Shown here: positions 1 to 12,191 of the stretch, in pieces | Position numbering within the stretch: the stretch's first letter is position 1 | Layout of the letters: each line of letters opens with the position of its first letter | Source of the DNA: Hygrocybe punicea | Lineage: Eukaryota; Basidiomycota; Agaricomycetes; Agaricales; Hygrophoraceae | DNA: 64,000 nucleotides | NCBI GenBank assembly: GCA_963556145.1 | Contig: OY744470.1 | Location: 4,154,001 to 4,218,000 of the forward strand | Direction of reading: 5' to 3' | Position numbers and translations under genes: made by a program | The notes under the pieces: generated by a model | The model's database searches: none | The model's input: only the letters and a program-made list of their open reading frames with translations | What the model was told of the DNA's origin: nothing

Positions 1-95
1 CTCCCACTTTTCAAGTAGTGCATATTTGTACTTCAACTCATTTACGTTCATCGAATAATCCTTGTCGTGAAGCAATTTTTTGATTTCCCACTTCA

Positions 96-3000
96 ATGAT
101 GTTGCCTCGTAAAACCTTCCAGCCGGCTATCTTTGTGTGCCCGATCGAGACATGTCGGAAGGCGTGCAAGACGACTGGTGGACTTACACAGCATATGGAC
201 GCCGTGCACCCCAGATACCATGCTCGTCATCAACGTCTTAATAAGCCTATACCACCCGCCAGTGGGCTATCACCGTTGAGAAGTTCAAGCCAATCCCCAA
301 CACCTGGACCTTCACAGTTGCAAGACGTCGAAATGTCAGACCATCCAGAATCTAGTAATTCCCCCAGCCCAACTTCTGCAACATCTACTGGTAGTGCTTC
401 GAGATCATCACAGGCACTGCCGGATGCTGCCAGTGAGCCTGAGAATATGCATCCCATCCTCAATGGTACTCCTTGTGATGTGAATGGGTTTGATTGCCCA
501 CCTGGTGCTCCCCCTCCCCCTCCTGAGGAACGAGCTTTCGATGATTATTCTCCATACAACTCCCGGGCAGAATTTGAGTTTGCAAACTTTATTTTTGCAG
601 AAGAACAAATGTCTGGCGGTAATATCGATAAACTTCTCAACAACCTTGCTGCCCTTGACCCCGAACAGCCACCTCCGTTTGCAAATCATCGAGAGATGTA
701 TTCTGTCATCGATTCGACTGCTGTCGGTGATATTCCCTGGCAGACTTTCTCAGTGGAGTATAACGGAGTTCTCCCAGAGGGTGGTGAAGCGCCACCTTGG
801 ATGACAGCAAAATATGACGTATGGTTTCGGGATCCACTTCTCACAATGGAGCAGCAGATTGGAAATCCAGATTTTGCTGATGAGTTTGACTATTCCCCGA
901 AGCAAGTTTTTGACAAGAATAAAATGCGCCAATATACGGATCTTATGTCAGGTAATTGGGCATGGGCACAAGCAGTAAGTGAACTTATTTTTATGGTTGC
1001 TTCTTGACTGACATAAAATATAGGACAGGATTGCTGAAGATGAAGAGACCCATGGAGCGATGTTTGTGCCAGTAGTTCTAGGAAGTGACAAGACCACTGT
1101 CTCAGTTGCCACTGGCCATACTGAGTATCATCCTCTATATGCCTCGGTTGGAAATGTTCACAATGGTGTTCAACGAGCTCATTGAAATGCTCTTTCGCTT
1201 ATTGGCTTTTTAGCTTTTCCAAAAAGTATGCTGCCTTTATTGTCTTTGTGTTTAATTGTTTTAAAAAAATATTTAGCCACAAAGGAATATGCTGAGGATG
1301 CTGACTTTTGGAGGTTTCGTCGCCAGCTTTATCATTCATCTCTTCACCAAATCCTTTTACCCTTGCACCCCCACATGACAGTTCCTCAAGTTACATGGTG
1401 TGCTGATGGGCATTTCCATCGTGCTATCTATGGATTAGGCCCGTATATTGCAGACTACCAAGAACAGGTAATACTTGCTGGTATTGTACAAGGATGGTGT
1501 CCACGGTATGTAAAGGGCCAAATATTTTGAGGTCTCTTCACTGATTGTGTTATAGCTGCACATCTTTACGTGAAGATCTTGATGAACCAGCAGGCCGTCG
1601 CTCACATGAGCACACCGACCTCTTACTTCAAGCTGGGAGTATGCATGAGCTGTGGGACAACTATGGAATTGTTGGAGATATCATTGTAAGCATTATGCGT
1701 TAACCTGATATTCATCATGGTAAACTTGAATATAAAATTGTAGCCATTTACAACTGGATTTCCTCGAGCAGATATACATGAGCTTTTATCACCAGATATC
1801 CTCCATCAAGTCATCAAATGGTGTTTCAAGGATCACCTGGTTGATTGGGTTGTAGAATACATCCAGCTGGCTCATCCACCACAAGAAGCAAAAAGAATAC
1901 TTGCAGATATTGACAGGAGGTGAGTAATTGGTAATAAAATATAAATAATACTGATAAAATTCTAGAGTGGCAGCTGCACCATCATTTCCTGGTTTACGTC
2001 GCTTTTATGATGGTAGAGATTTCAAACAGTAGACAGGTGATGACTCCAAAGCTCTAATGAAGGTAATTTTTAACTTTGTATATAAAAAGATGCACTTTTA
2101 ATAATATCACAGGTTTTCATCCCTGCTATTACTGGCCATGTTCCAAAGGAAATGGTTCAAGCTCTTAGCGCCTTCACTGAGCTTTGCTACATTATACGCC
2201 GTTCAGTGATTACTGAAGATTCCCTTGTTTCATTGGAAAATGCCCTTAATTCTTTTCACCATTACCGAGAAATATTCCGTGATGTTGGCGTGTGACCTAC
2301 TGGATTCTCATTGCCTTGCCAGCACTCCCTTCTTCACTACCTCTACCTTATCCAGATGTATGGTGCTCCTAATGGTCTCTGCTCATCAATCACAGAATCC
2401 AAACATATCAAAGCTGTCAAGAAACCATGGCGCCGCTCCAGCCATTATGAAGCTCTTGGTCAGATGCTTATCACCAATCAACGCTGTAGAGGGTCGATGT
2501 CCCTCTGAGTCCGTATCCTCGATATATCACGAATCCAGACGAACCCGATGCCTCTATTCAACTTGCAATCGAACCCGATGTAACCCGACGCAACCCGACG
2601 TGACGTGACGTGATGTGACCCGACGTGACCGATGTAACCCGACACATGCCGCCTTTGTCACAGCCGCTTTCGGACCAAATCCAGCAGCCTCAAACGCCTC
2701 AGAGTTCCAATTGTAGAAGATGAATCTCATCAGAGTCAATCCCCGACTTCGGACTTACCATATTTATGCATCCCATCATCCTTTCGGAGATATGTAGGAC
2801 TTTCTAGATCTTTTCCTTGCATATTCGTTTTCCCCTCCATTTTCTTGTCTTCGTCGCATTGCAACCCCCCTTTCCACATCTCCATTTCATCTTTTCTTTG
2901 TAGTTTCTATCGGCCGAAGTAGACATGTCCGAAAGTAGCTACACACACATGTACTATAAAAACGGTCCCTGACAACCGTACAAAAAAGAGATACCATTAG

Positions 3001-4312
3001 TCCCCGTTTCCCTTTAGTCAGAATCGCCTTTTAATCACTTCAAATGCTCGTCCACGTAGACCCTTAGCTTTTTATAGTCCTCTTCGTCGTCTTTATCGTT
3101 GTTCCTGTATATTTGTTCATCGTTTCCGACCTGACCCGACCCGACCCGCCATACCCGACATCGTCGGCATCGTCGGGTTCTTTATTATTTGTCCGTTTTC
3201 ACTCCGTTCATCGCCGGATTCGTCGTTATTAGTCCAGTTTTATGCGGCGGCTTTACTTTACTAACATTCCCTTCCTTTTACTACTATTCCCGACACTGAC
3301 TTATCCAGTCACTTCTACGCTGACACCCACAGGTTAGGATCTTTATTTATCATTATAGTTCCGAAGCCACCAAGAACCCGCATCTACAACGCCTTGACAA
3401 GCTTGCTGCTGCTAAAGTTGACTTTACTTCATGTGGTATGATGGAGGGCCATGGCTTTGTGGGGCCACAATACCAGTTGCCAGTGGCTCTTGGATTAGAG
3501 TTGGATGATGAAGAAGCTGAAGATGAGGATGAGGATGGGGATGCTGATGCTGATGAAGGGCTTAAGTATCTTGGAGAGGTTAAACTTGCAAAAACTCGAG
3601 GTGAGTGCAATTTCACCCAATTGGATGCTGTCTTAAAAATATTGCAGCACGGGGGTATCCTAGAGATGTCCATGAACTGGGCTATCACATTGGTCAATTG
3701 GATCTTCAGGAGCTTATTCGGCGCTTCCTTTTTGATCAACTACACCCACATGCAGAGGTTTCTGGACAGGATGTTAATCTGCAGGACTGTCCTCAATTTG
3801 ATGGCCATGGAGTCTATGTCTACCCATCTGCTATTGCAATATTCTACACTCCAAGTGACTTATCTGGGATTCATGGCATGCACCGTGAACGAATTCGTGC
3901 AACTTCATCATGGTGCCAAGATCCTAGCCGCTATGATTGTATATTTGTTGAAAAAGACCCAAACTTGGAAGGCTTTCAGGGACTGCATGCTGCACGTGTT
4001 TTCCTTTTATTTTCATTTACTTATGATGATGTTACTTATCCTTGTGCCTTGGTTCATTGGTTTTCACCTATTGGGAATGAACCTTGTGAGGATACTGGTA
4101 TATGGACTGTTGAGCCTGATTTTCTTCCAGATGGGTCATATTCGAAGGCAGTCATTCATTTAGACTGTATTCTTCGTCGTGCTCACCTTATTGGAAAGGC
4201 TGATAAAACCTTTCTCCCTCAGGATTTTTCACATCATGATTCTCTTGATGCATTTGAAGCTTTTTATGTAAATAAATATGCTGATCATCAATCTCATGAG
4301 ATTGCTTTTTAA
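96..4312 (+). pseudogene. Plavaka-type DNA transposase, inactivated and split by a solo LTR
   Basis: Transposase of a Plavaka (CACTA-related) DNA transposon of basidiomycetes. The N-terminus has a C2H2 finger (CPIETC...H...H). Further on are the family hallmarks YIADYQEQVILAG, a cysteine pair after it, and ADIHELLSPDILHQVIKWC. I place GT-AG introns at 975-1023, 1226-1276, 1506-1555, 1686-1743, 1920-1965, 2063-2112 and 3601-3647. Three in-frame stops lie where family knowledge expects other residues: TGA at 1183, TAG at 2030 and TGA at 2293. All fit C-to-T or G-to-A changes. A solo LTR at 2485-3388 interrupts the gene between ITNQR and LDKLAAAKVD, and removing it restores the frame exactly. 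The acidic stretch after 3500 and the C-terminal part to 4312 are well preserved. TIRs were not identified. Family call is confident; the copy is dead. Confidence 0.88.
2485..3388 (+). mobile_element. Solo LTR (904 bp) inside the Plavaka copy
   Basis: The segment begins TGTAGA and ends TCTACA, a perfect 6-bp inverted terminus of the TG...CA type. It is flanked by the 4-bp duplication ACGC (2481-2484 and 3389-3392). Excision of one ACGC plus the 904 bp rejoins the transposase frame without a stop. A TATAAAAA motif lies near 2955. The left half is a degenerate array of ACCCGAC/ACGTGAC-like short repeats (about 2570-2645 and 3130-3175). No coding region is present, so it is the product of LTR-LTR recombination of a retrotransposon. 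Strand is assigned only from the TATA motif. Confidence 0.85.
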
Positions 4313-4999
4313 TTTGTAATGATTCTTTCTATGTAATTATCTCCCTTATTTATAACTATAATATCTTCAAATACACTGCCAATTGATTAGATGGGGCTCA
4401 TCTTGTGTGTGCTTAGTGAGTGTAATAGTATTATTCCATGCAAGCACAAGTCCCCTTTTATTGCCATCTTCATTTGCTGGGTGGTGTTGTGCAGTCCTCC
4501 CCCCAGGGTTTTAACTTTATATTTGGTCTTAATTAAAAGATGCACCAGATTTTTTATCTATCTGCTATCTATTGTTTTAATGAAAATACATTTAAAAGTT
4601 GTTTCTACAAATCTCCTTTTTATTGCCGTTTTCAGAAAGGTTGTCACATCACACGTAACACACGACTTTTGTCACTCTGGCACATGAAACATCGGTGAGC
4701 CGTTTCTCATCCAATTCTCAACATTTCCATCTAATTCTTTCTGTTCTGTCATCCCCTCATCCCTCTCCAGGTGCACAACCAACTTTCAGGCCCCATTTCT
4801 CAAGTATGGGCACGATCAAAATTTGGGCCTTGTCATCCTCTCAGAGAACATTTCTGGTGCATCACGGGGAGATACCAAGCTGGAATTGGGCTGAAATAAC
4901 CCAGGTATGTCCTCCCCAGATGCCCATGTAGTTTTTGTGCTGAATCACTTGAATTTTCATCTTAGGAAAACCCAGATGTCACCCAATGCCGCCCTGATG
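4313..4999. other. Gene-free spacer downstream of the Plavaka copy
   Basis: AT-rich sequence just after the transposase stop, then mixed sequence. No domain-bearing reading frame and no clear inverted terminus of the Plavaka element were found. The 8 bases at 4992-4999 (CCCTGATG) flank the next element. Confidence 0.5.
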
Positions 5000-6231
5000 T
5001 AAGGCATGTCACGAGTGTACTCGTGGGTGAACCGGATCCAAACTCGCAAGTTTTTTTCATCAAAATTTACATACCCAGATCCGTGTGGGTTTTTCAATCC
5101 ACTGGACTCGGATCCACGGGTCGGCTACCTGTGGATCCATGGGTACTCACAGGTGACCTGAGGCTCGACGTGCTTTGGACCGCGAACCATCCTCCTCCAC
5201 CCTCAAATTTCCTCGCAAGCCACAGTGCCACATCAACTGACGTGGGCCTGGGGTTGTGAGAAGTTGGGAGGAGTGGGGAGGGGGGGGACCTTTCAGCGGC
5301 ACCATGCCACCGCCACAGCTGTTGCTGTTGCATTGCTGCCGGCACTGTTGCTGCTGCGTTGCTGCTGGTGCCGTTGTTGCTGCCATTGTTGCTGCCGCTA
5401 TTGCTGCTGTCGCTGTTCCCACTGTCACCGTTCCCGCTGCTGCCGTTCCCGCTGCTGCCATTGCTGCTGCATTGCTGCTGTTCCCGCTGTTGCCATTCCC
5501 GCTGTTGCCATTTCTACTACTGCCATTCCTGCTGCTGTCGTTGCTGCTGCGTTGCTGCTGTTCCTGCTGCTGCTGTCATTGCTGCTGCCGCTGCAGCGGT
5601 TGTTGCTGCCACAGCTGCTGTGGTTGCCGTGGGCATCATGGAACTGTGGGGGGTAAGTATAGATAAATAAAATAGATGACAACGAAAACTTATCTTAGCA
5701 GCGGGGGTGGATGCACCACTCCCTGCTGTGTCCTTGTGTTGCTACCATCCCCGGTTCCCGTCGTGAGTGTGGTATTGGTGTGGGCATGGTGTTGGCATGG
5801 GTGTTGGCAGGTATTGGTGTGGGCGTTGGTGGTGCTGCCACTGCCACTGCTGTTGCCGGCTGTCCTCATCATGATTCTCTGCGTAATAAAATGTCAGTAA
5901 AGTGAAGCTTCTGTGAAAGCTGACCATTTTGTCTTGTGAGTGTTGCTGTTATTGTTGAGTCGACGTTTCGCGTCATTGTTTAAGATCACATGATCTAAGT
6001 GCCCACGATTTCACACACACAAAAATTAAACATTTGAGTATCTACAGAGAATGAGTTTTGGCTGTGACCCGCAAGTACTCACACAGGTACCTGAGAGATA
6101 ATACGTGACACCCAGATCTGTGAGTATTTCAGAAAACGGGTAAATGGTACTCACGAGTAAGATACCCACAAGTTTTCCCATGGGTAAACCCATTGTGACC
6201 CACGGGTTACCCAGAGTCGTGACATGCCTTA
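5000..6231. mobile_element. Non-autonomous TIR element with CTG/CCG-rich core
   Basis: The ends are inverted: TAAGGCATGTCACGA at 5000 and TCGTGACATGCCTTA ending at 6231. Further in, subterminal ACCCGTGGGT/ACTCGTGGGT-like motifs are repeated on both sides. The flanks CCCTGATG (4992-4999) and TCCTGACG (6232-6239) match at 6 of 8 positions, both mismatches being C/T. That suggests an 8-bp hAT-style duplication, although the terminal TA pairs would also allow a TA duplication. The interior, about 5290-5640, is a degenerate CTG/CCG repeat that creates spurious leucine- or alanine-rich frames. No transposase is present. Confidence 0.65.
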
Positions 6232-6239
6232 TCCTGACG

Positions 6240-6575
6240 CTGTGAGCGTATCTGCATTACCTAGTGGAGAGATGTTGTCCAGGAACTATATGGAACCTTT
6301 CATGGTATGTCTACCCCAGGTGCATGTGTCACCATAAGCTGACCACACTCAGTACTTGGCTTTACAGGCGGCTTGGAACCTCTGTACTATACTATCTACC
6401 TCCAGCCATTTTTCTCGACATCTATCTGTTCTGTTTGTGCACGGCTGGTCTATCCTTCATATATGAAACATGTACTGTACATACATAAACCCATTTGTTG
6501 CTTGAGAGTCAAATTAAATCGTGTGTTACCACGGAAACGGCCAAAGATCATTGATCATCCTTCATCGCGACTTGC
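6240..6575. other. Short spacer before the orphan gene
   Basis: No supported gene. The sequence runs into the first coding exon of the orphan gene at 6576; a promoter could not be pinned down. Confidence 0.4.
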
Positions 6576-8224
6576 ATGGGGAACACTCGACAAAAACAAA
6601 GCCGAGGTCCCAAAGCACACTGGGCAGCTCCTGTCCCTAAGGACCTGCCGGTTGAGGCTGGCAAAAGCCCTACGCCCCCTCATCCTCGAACATGTCCCAA
6701 ACCAACGCCAGCCTACAAAGTGCACGACAACAACAGACTAGATGACTCAGAGCCAGATGTCAAAGTGCTAGATCGCGACGAGGTATACAATCCACCTCCT
6801 GGCTCCAACAACGAGCGAGATGCCAACAATGTCAACATCCTTGTCAAGGAGCTTCTTGGGCCAGCTGGGGCTGTGGACGCAAAATGCAATGAAGAATTTG
6901 ACGTCATCAAAGGCTTCAGTTTGGATTCTGATGCTGATTCCGAACCCGAAGGTTTTCTGGTTTTTTATTCACATATTTCCTATGCTTACGCTAATTTACA
7001 AAAGTTCTCTGCCTCAAATTCAATATCCCTATCGGGACCGCATCCGACATACAAAAATTTTCATCCGACATCACTTGAGTATGTTTTGTAGTGAGGTTGC
7101 CGATGTGATGGATATTCAGTGTTCCGAACTCGAGGTGGCCTATAAGTTCAGCACATGGACTGCCAAGGTGCGACCTCTCCTACTCACCAAAGTAACTCAC
7201 CTTGCTGCGTTATTCGATGCCGCACAGACAGAGTTGAATCAGATGGCTAAGGCTAAAGGTAAAAAGAAGGCATTTCAGATTATTCCCATTGATCAACGTG
7301 AAATGTCTTGCAAGGGTGGAAAGAGATGGGCAGATGATAAGAAGGACAAGGTAATCTTTCAATTGATAATACTATGTACTGGACTGACTACATGCTTGGA
7401 CAAGGTGAAGGCCAAGAGGAAGAAACGAGTGGACACAGATGAGGAGAGTGGGAACAACACTGAATCAGGGAAGAAAATGTTGAAGACATCCACCGATTAC
7501 ATTGCTGAGATTACAGAGAACCTCAAATGTCCTCTTCACGATGGCAAACCCTGTGTCAAATATCCGGAGGGCCATCACTACACCTTACAAATAACTGATC
7601 TAAGTCTCTGGGGCATGCTTCTCGTGAGTCTCTCGTTTATTTATTGCTTAATGAGACTCATTGTAGTCCACGTCAGGAAAATGATTTGACCATCTCGCCA
7701 CCTGGTGATGCTTCCTCTCGCTGGCACGTAAATGCAAAACCTGCTCAAGTTGCTGCTACAAGCAGTGCGGCTCAACCGATCATCATTCAGATGCCACCTC
7801 CATATGGTGGATCGAGGCACCACTATTCCCCGTACACCACTCCATCGGCCATACCCAAAAAATCATCTCGGTCTGATGTGATGGGCTGCACATCCCCAGC
7901 TCAGACAGCGTAGATTTCGATGACATCCCCAATGTCTTCCCAGCCATCCCCAATGTCTTCCCAGCCATCCCCACTTGGCTTGCTGCACTCAACTCCAGTG
8001 CTCGGGGTGTCGATGGAGATAATTTTTCCCAGTATACTGATGCCATCTGGGTGAATGGGTTCAGGCACATCCATGAGCTTGCCGGTGAAGGCCTTGCTAA
8101 TGAGACTATCACCCATTTCTCGACCATTTGCAATATCCCAATTGGAATTGCGAAATGAATTCTCAAGTTTGCACAGAAGGACATGGATCGTATCAAGAAG
8201 GCTGAGAGGGCCAACAGGGAATAA
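6576..8224 (+). pseudogene. Agaricomycete orphan protein with CPLHDG/GHH motif and SAM-like tail, degenerate
   Basis: Multi-exon gene of a dispersed Agaricomycete family without known function. The N-terminal exon begins MGNTRQKQSR. The central part reads VADVMDIQCSELEVAYKFST. Then follows a characteristic segment CPLHDGKPCVKYPEGHHYTL with TDLSLWGMLL, a proline-rich linker, and a C-terminal segment (TWLAALNSSARGVDGDNFSQ onwards) that resembles a SAM-like helical domain. Introns at 7351-7404 and 7624-7666 are clear; the junction near 6950-7060 is not. A 21-bp unit is tandemly duplicated at about 7928-7969, giving repeated NVFPAIP. A TGA at 8156-8158 interrupts the tail where a tryptophan is plausible. 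The frame changes near 7890-7915, by frameshift or an unseen intron. Function unknown; possibly carried by mobile DNA. Confidence 0.6.
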
Positions 8225-9376
8225 TGGGCAGTAGTGAAACATTTTCTTTCTAGTATGTGTGTAGATAGTCCTACAATGTCTTCAACAGACTTGTAGTTAT
8301 CAATATAGTGTTGCTGTTTGGTTTCTCAGAATGCAGAAAGTTGGGATCATTAAAAATTAAATATATCTAATCATGGGGCAGCTTGCCTTATGTATGGTGA
8401 GGATGGAATGGATGGAGTGTTCATAGAGCATCAATATGTTAAGACCTATGGATTATTGGACAAACAATTTGAATACAACTACGGTGTTGATGTCACTGAC
8501 CTGGGTGGGGAATTCTTACCTGGAGCCTTACAAGTTGGCATCAATGATGGGTCCCTTGAATTACAAAGTACCTGGAATAATACATCCAGCTCTAGTATTA
8601 CCACAGCTAAGGCAAGTAGCCAGTAGCCTAGCCTGTTTTGGCTTAGCCCAGGTCTGGCTAAGCTAAGGTTGATGACCAGCTACCAGCCACAGCTACCTCA
8701 AGTTATTGGCTGTTGGCCATTTGTGTTTGTGATGTGATGAGGGGTCCATGTGTGAGATGATGGGCCATGATCACCCACAACCTCACTGTAACTGAATGGT
8801 GATCTTAGTCAAGTCTGGCTGACTGAGTAGAGGGAAAGCAGGTATTACAACAAAAACCAATTGAGGAACATTCACACCACTGCAGGTGCATTGCTAGTGG
8901 TGTAGATCTTGCCATCCTGGCAATAAGTGATACAGGAAGTAAACAGGTTTGGAGGGGTGAACCACCATCTCGATCAAGGTCAGCAGCAGGATTGGGTGTT
9001 CCTCTGTCATTTTTGTGCCTAGCACCTCATCTCAATTCCTTTATTTAAGAGCAGGATTAAAATAGGATATGAATGAAGGACACATAGAAATGGACCAAGG
9101 GGCTAGGGTTTCATGATTGGTGACTACAGCAGCAGGGGGTGGTGCAACATGAATGATGAGAGACTGTGTTGCACTGAGATGAGCAGGGTTGATGAAATGT
9201 CAATGTAGATGGGACAGTGTGCATCGGTTGAATATGAAAATTGGTAAGGGCCACAAGTCATAAGCAGAGGCAATTAGCTGACTGCGAAGTGAAGAGAGGA
9301 AGACCAGGCAAAACATGAAATAATGCAAGGTGGAAAAGTAGCCAGGCCAATGGAAGAGACCAAAGATATCATCATG
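8225..9376. other. Gene-free region with decayed short repeats
   Basis: No supported coding sequence. Around 8600-8700 there are partly inverted CTAAGCTAAG / CTTAGCC-like words. GGGGTG(A)ACCACC-type palindromic motifs near 8955 and GGGGGTGGTGCAAC near 9132 resemble a motif shared with the TIR elements at 5.0, 12.2 and 18 kb. This may be an old non-autonomous transposon, but I could not define ends. Confidence 0.35.
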
Positions 9377-10040
9377 GACCATTACTTGACTCAACGCAAA
9401 CCCCCATTGACAAGCTGGTTGTTGTATTGTTAGTAGGCCTTGATGCCAACTCCTTTTATCGGAGTGGCAGTGATGCCCATTGACCATCCTGTGCTGCCAT
9501 TGTAGACCATTACTTCACTCAAAGCAGGCAATACTGACTCCTATTGATGAGCTGGTTGTTGTACTGTTGGTAGGCCTTGTTGCCAACTCCTTTTATCTGA
9601 ACGGCAATGATGCCCATTGACCATCCTGTGCGCCATCGTAGACCATTACTTCACTCAAACCAGGCAATACTGACTCCTATTGATGAGCTGGTTGTTGTAC
9701 TGTTGGTAGGCCTTGTTGCCAACTCCTTTCCTATGACTGGCAGTGATGCCCTTTGACGATCCTGTGCTGCCATCGTAGACCATTACTTCACTCAAACCAG
9801 GCAATACTGACTCCTATTGATGAGCTGGTTGTTGTACTGTTGGTAGGCCTTGATGCCAACTCCTTTCATCTCAACGGCAATGATGCCCATTGACCATCCT
9901 GTGTTGCCATTGTAGACCATTACTTGACTCAAAGCAGGCAATACTAACTCCCATTGATCAACTGGTTGTTGTATTGCTGGTAGACCTTGGTGCCAACTCA
10001 TTTTCCCTGAAAATGAAAGGCAGTGATGCCTTTTGATACT
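9377..10040. repeat. Tandem array, about five copies of a ~137-bp unit
   Basis: The anchor GACCATTACTTSACTCAA recurs at 9377, 9505, 9641, 9778 and 9915, giving spacings of 128, 136, 137 and 137 bp. Each unit also contains GAGCTGGTTGTTGTA, GGTAGGCCTTGNTGCCAAC and GCCCATTGACCATCCTGTG. Copies differ by scattered substitutions. Reading frames across it are repeat artefacts. Confidence 0.9.
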
Positions 10041-10285
10041 TGTGCCTGGCTCCTCCCCTCAACAAGCAAAATAGGGTCCAGCTCCACAGGCAGCCATATT
10101 CAACAATCCTCATCAATGTACAATTTTACCCAAACAAAATAAGGATTTGCTGATAAAGGTCTCAACCCCTCCACACAGGTTACCAAGCAATGAAGTCCAT
10201 CAACAGATGTCAAAGAAAAGACATTGATAATTGCACAATTACAAATTACAACAAAATATTCCTACATCAGTCTTGCCAGATGTAG

Positions 10286-11208
10286 CTACAAATATCCACA
10301 GTGATGATAGAAAGCCTCCGCATCATCTGCTGTCACTGTGTGCACCGATTCCCACAGTTGGCAAAAGACCTCAGCCTGCTGGTCAGGTGTTTCCATCACT
10401 GCACGCACTATGTTGCCCTTCCGCCTGATGTTGGACTTGATTGCCAAGAATGCCAGTTCAATTGGGTTGAAATCCGGTGAGTATGGGGGGAGAAATTCAA
10501 TTCGCATACCCCTATAATCCAATGAGTACCTGCAAGGAAGCAGGATCAATGACATACCTTTCCTCAATCATTTTGGCAATTAGACTGCACTTGTGGATGT
10601 GGCAGTTATCCATTACAATGACGGAGTTGACCTTGGGAAAAGGATTCATCTGCTCCAGCAGCTCTTCGATGAATTCGGCGAAGCAAGACATGTTGAATGA
10701 CCCTTCAACAATCTTCACGGTCAATATCCCATCGAGGGAAATGGCAGGAAGTATGGAATATCTTGAATCACTGGTATCAGTTACTGATCTTGAATAGATA
10801 AAGAAACAAAATACTGTTTGCCCCGAATGAAAAAGGCTTTTCTGACAGCACGCTGGCCCTGAATCGCCCAAGCGCAGCCCTGGTATGTTGTGTGCTGATC
10901 ACAGGCACTCTTGTCTACAAATACTAGCTGCTCGGCTTGATACTGAAGGCCAACCCTTTGTATATATTCGGCATGCAGCAGAGCGCTCCTCTTAATAGCT
11001 ACCTTCGTCAGCTGTGTAGAATTATCAAAATCGTCAGTTAGAATAGCTAAAAACAAAGGAAACCAACCTTTTTCATAGTATGCCAACTATGGTGCAAGGC
11101 TCTCCATATCGTGCATAAGGATACTGATTTCTGGGTGCTCAGCTGGAGCTGGTCGTGAAGTTCTTCGAGGTACACGTCACAGTTATCATCAATACAACCT
11201 TGGAGAAA
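10286..11208 (-). pseudogene. Tc1/mariner (IS630-like) DD34E transposase, N-terminus lost or unresolved
   Basis: Spliced minus-strand transposase. The exon 11208-11068 encodes a winged-helix segment (CIDDNCDVYLEELHDQLQ ... TIWRALHHSWHTMKK). After an intron at 11012-11067 comes IKRSALLHAEYIQRVG and the first catalytic block FVDKSACD. Introns at 10762-10814 and 10512-10557 lead to VIVMDNCHIHK (second Asp) and LPPYSPDFNPIELAF (Glu). Thirty-four residues separate the second Asp from the Glu, so it is DD34E. The protein ends EAFYHHCGYL. All three joins restore frame (for example RGKQ-YSILPAISLDG). The region upstream of 11209 (possible intron 11209-11271, then degenerate sequence to about 11400) does not give a convincing start. 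TIRs were not found. The enzyme would act in the nucleus on TIR ends at TA sites. Confidence 0.82.
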
Positions 11209-12191
11209 CTGATGGGAATTTTGGTCAATACATCAACAATCTCAAGTGATGAATCTTTTGAATCTTAATACCTGCAGACACCACCAGTTGGGTTCTTGCA
11301 TCGGCATGCAGCACAGACAAAGAAATGGCAGAGTTGTCCATTTTGATGTTGGATTGGAACTTCCAGTTTAAAAAACCTGTAAATTGGCAATCGCCAAGTC
11401 ATCTGGAGACACTCTGCTGAGGAATTAAGCTACTGTCAGAAAGCTTAAGGTACAGATGGAATTAAGCCTTACTCAACTGCTTATGCGGATCCACCTCATC
11501 ATCAGAGCCTCACTGAATGACCTCGGTTGCTGTTTCAAGTTGTGTATCAGCTTTTGAAGATTGATCATCCACATCAATATCCATCACAGATGACTCATTG
11601 TCTGCGACAACAGAACTGTTTGCTGATGTTGCAGCACAAGACTTCTTGGCCATGGTTGCCTTGTTCTGGTTGGTGCAAGAGCAGCTTAAGCAGCTTTGTA
11701 GTTGGTTTTCTTTGTGTCTTTTGGCATGGGGGAGATGCTGGGAAGTTCAAGAGAAGAACCTCTCCTTATACCCTCCAAGATCCAGACTTGACTCTGTGGT
11801 GTGACTAGGGATCTGACTTGAGTGGCATCACCATGATGAACAATAAGGCAGTGCACCATCAAATGACTAAGTCTAGTGTCATTCAGAGTCCTGTCCATAA
11901 CAATAGATAAGAGAGCCATGACTCAATTGACATACATAAGAGAGTCAAGATAATCCATCAGGCACCCATAACACCGTCCTGACAGGTGATGGTATGGGAG
12001 CAGGTTAATATTGCCAGACCCTTAACCCATACTCGTGGAACCCTTTTTAGGAAACCCATGGGTGATCACACACCATGGCCAACACTAACCACCATTCCAA
12101 TGAAAGTAGTAGAATTGCTTCAGTCAAGAACTTACAATGCAACAATGCAGTGAAACTCACACTAACTGGATGCATGCTGTTTGAACATAAC
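11209..12191. other. Spacer upstream of the Tc1-like transposase
   Basis: May contain a decayed 5' exon of the transposase up to about 11400. Beyond that I see no domain-bearing frame. A stretch near 11990-12070 carries CCCATACTCGTGG-type words similar to subterminal motifs of the neighbouring TIR element. Confidence 0.35.

Noticed and set aside
4391..4931. Short open frames downstream of the Plavaka copy
   Set aside because: No domain, biased only by composition.
5225..5682. Leucine-, alanine- and serine-rich open frames on both strands
   Set aside because: They arise from degenerate CTG/CCG triplets in the non-autonomous element; all frames are open and none has a domain.
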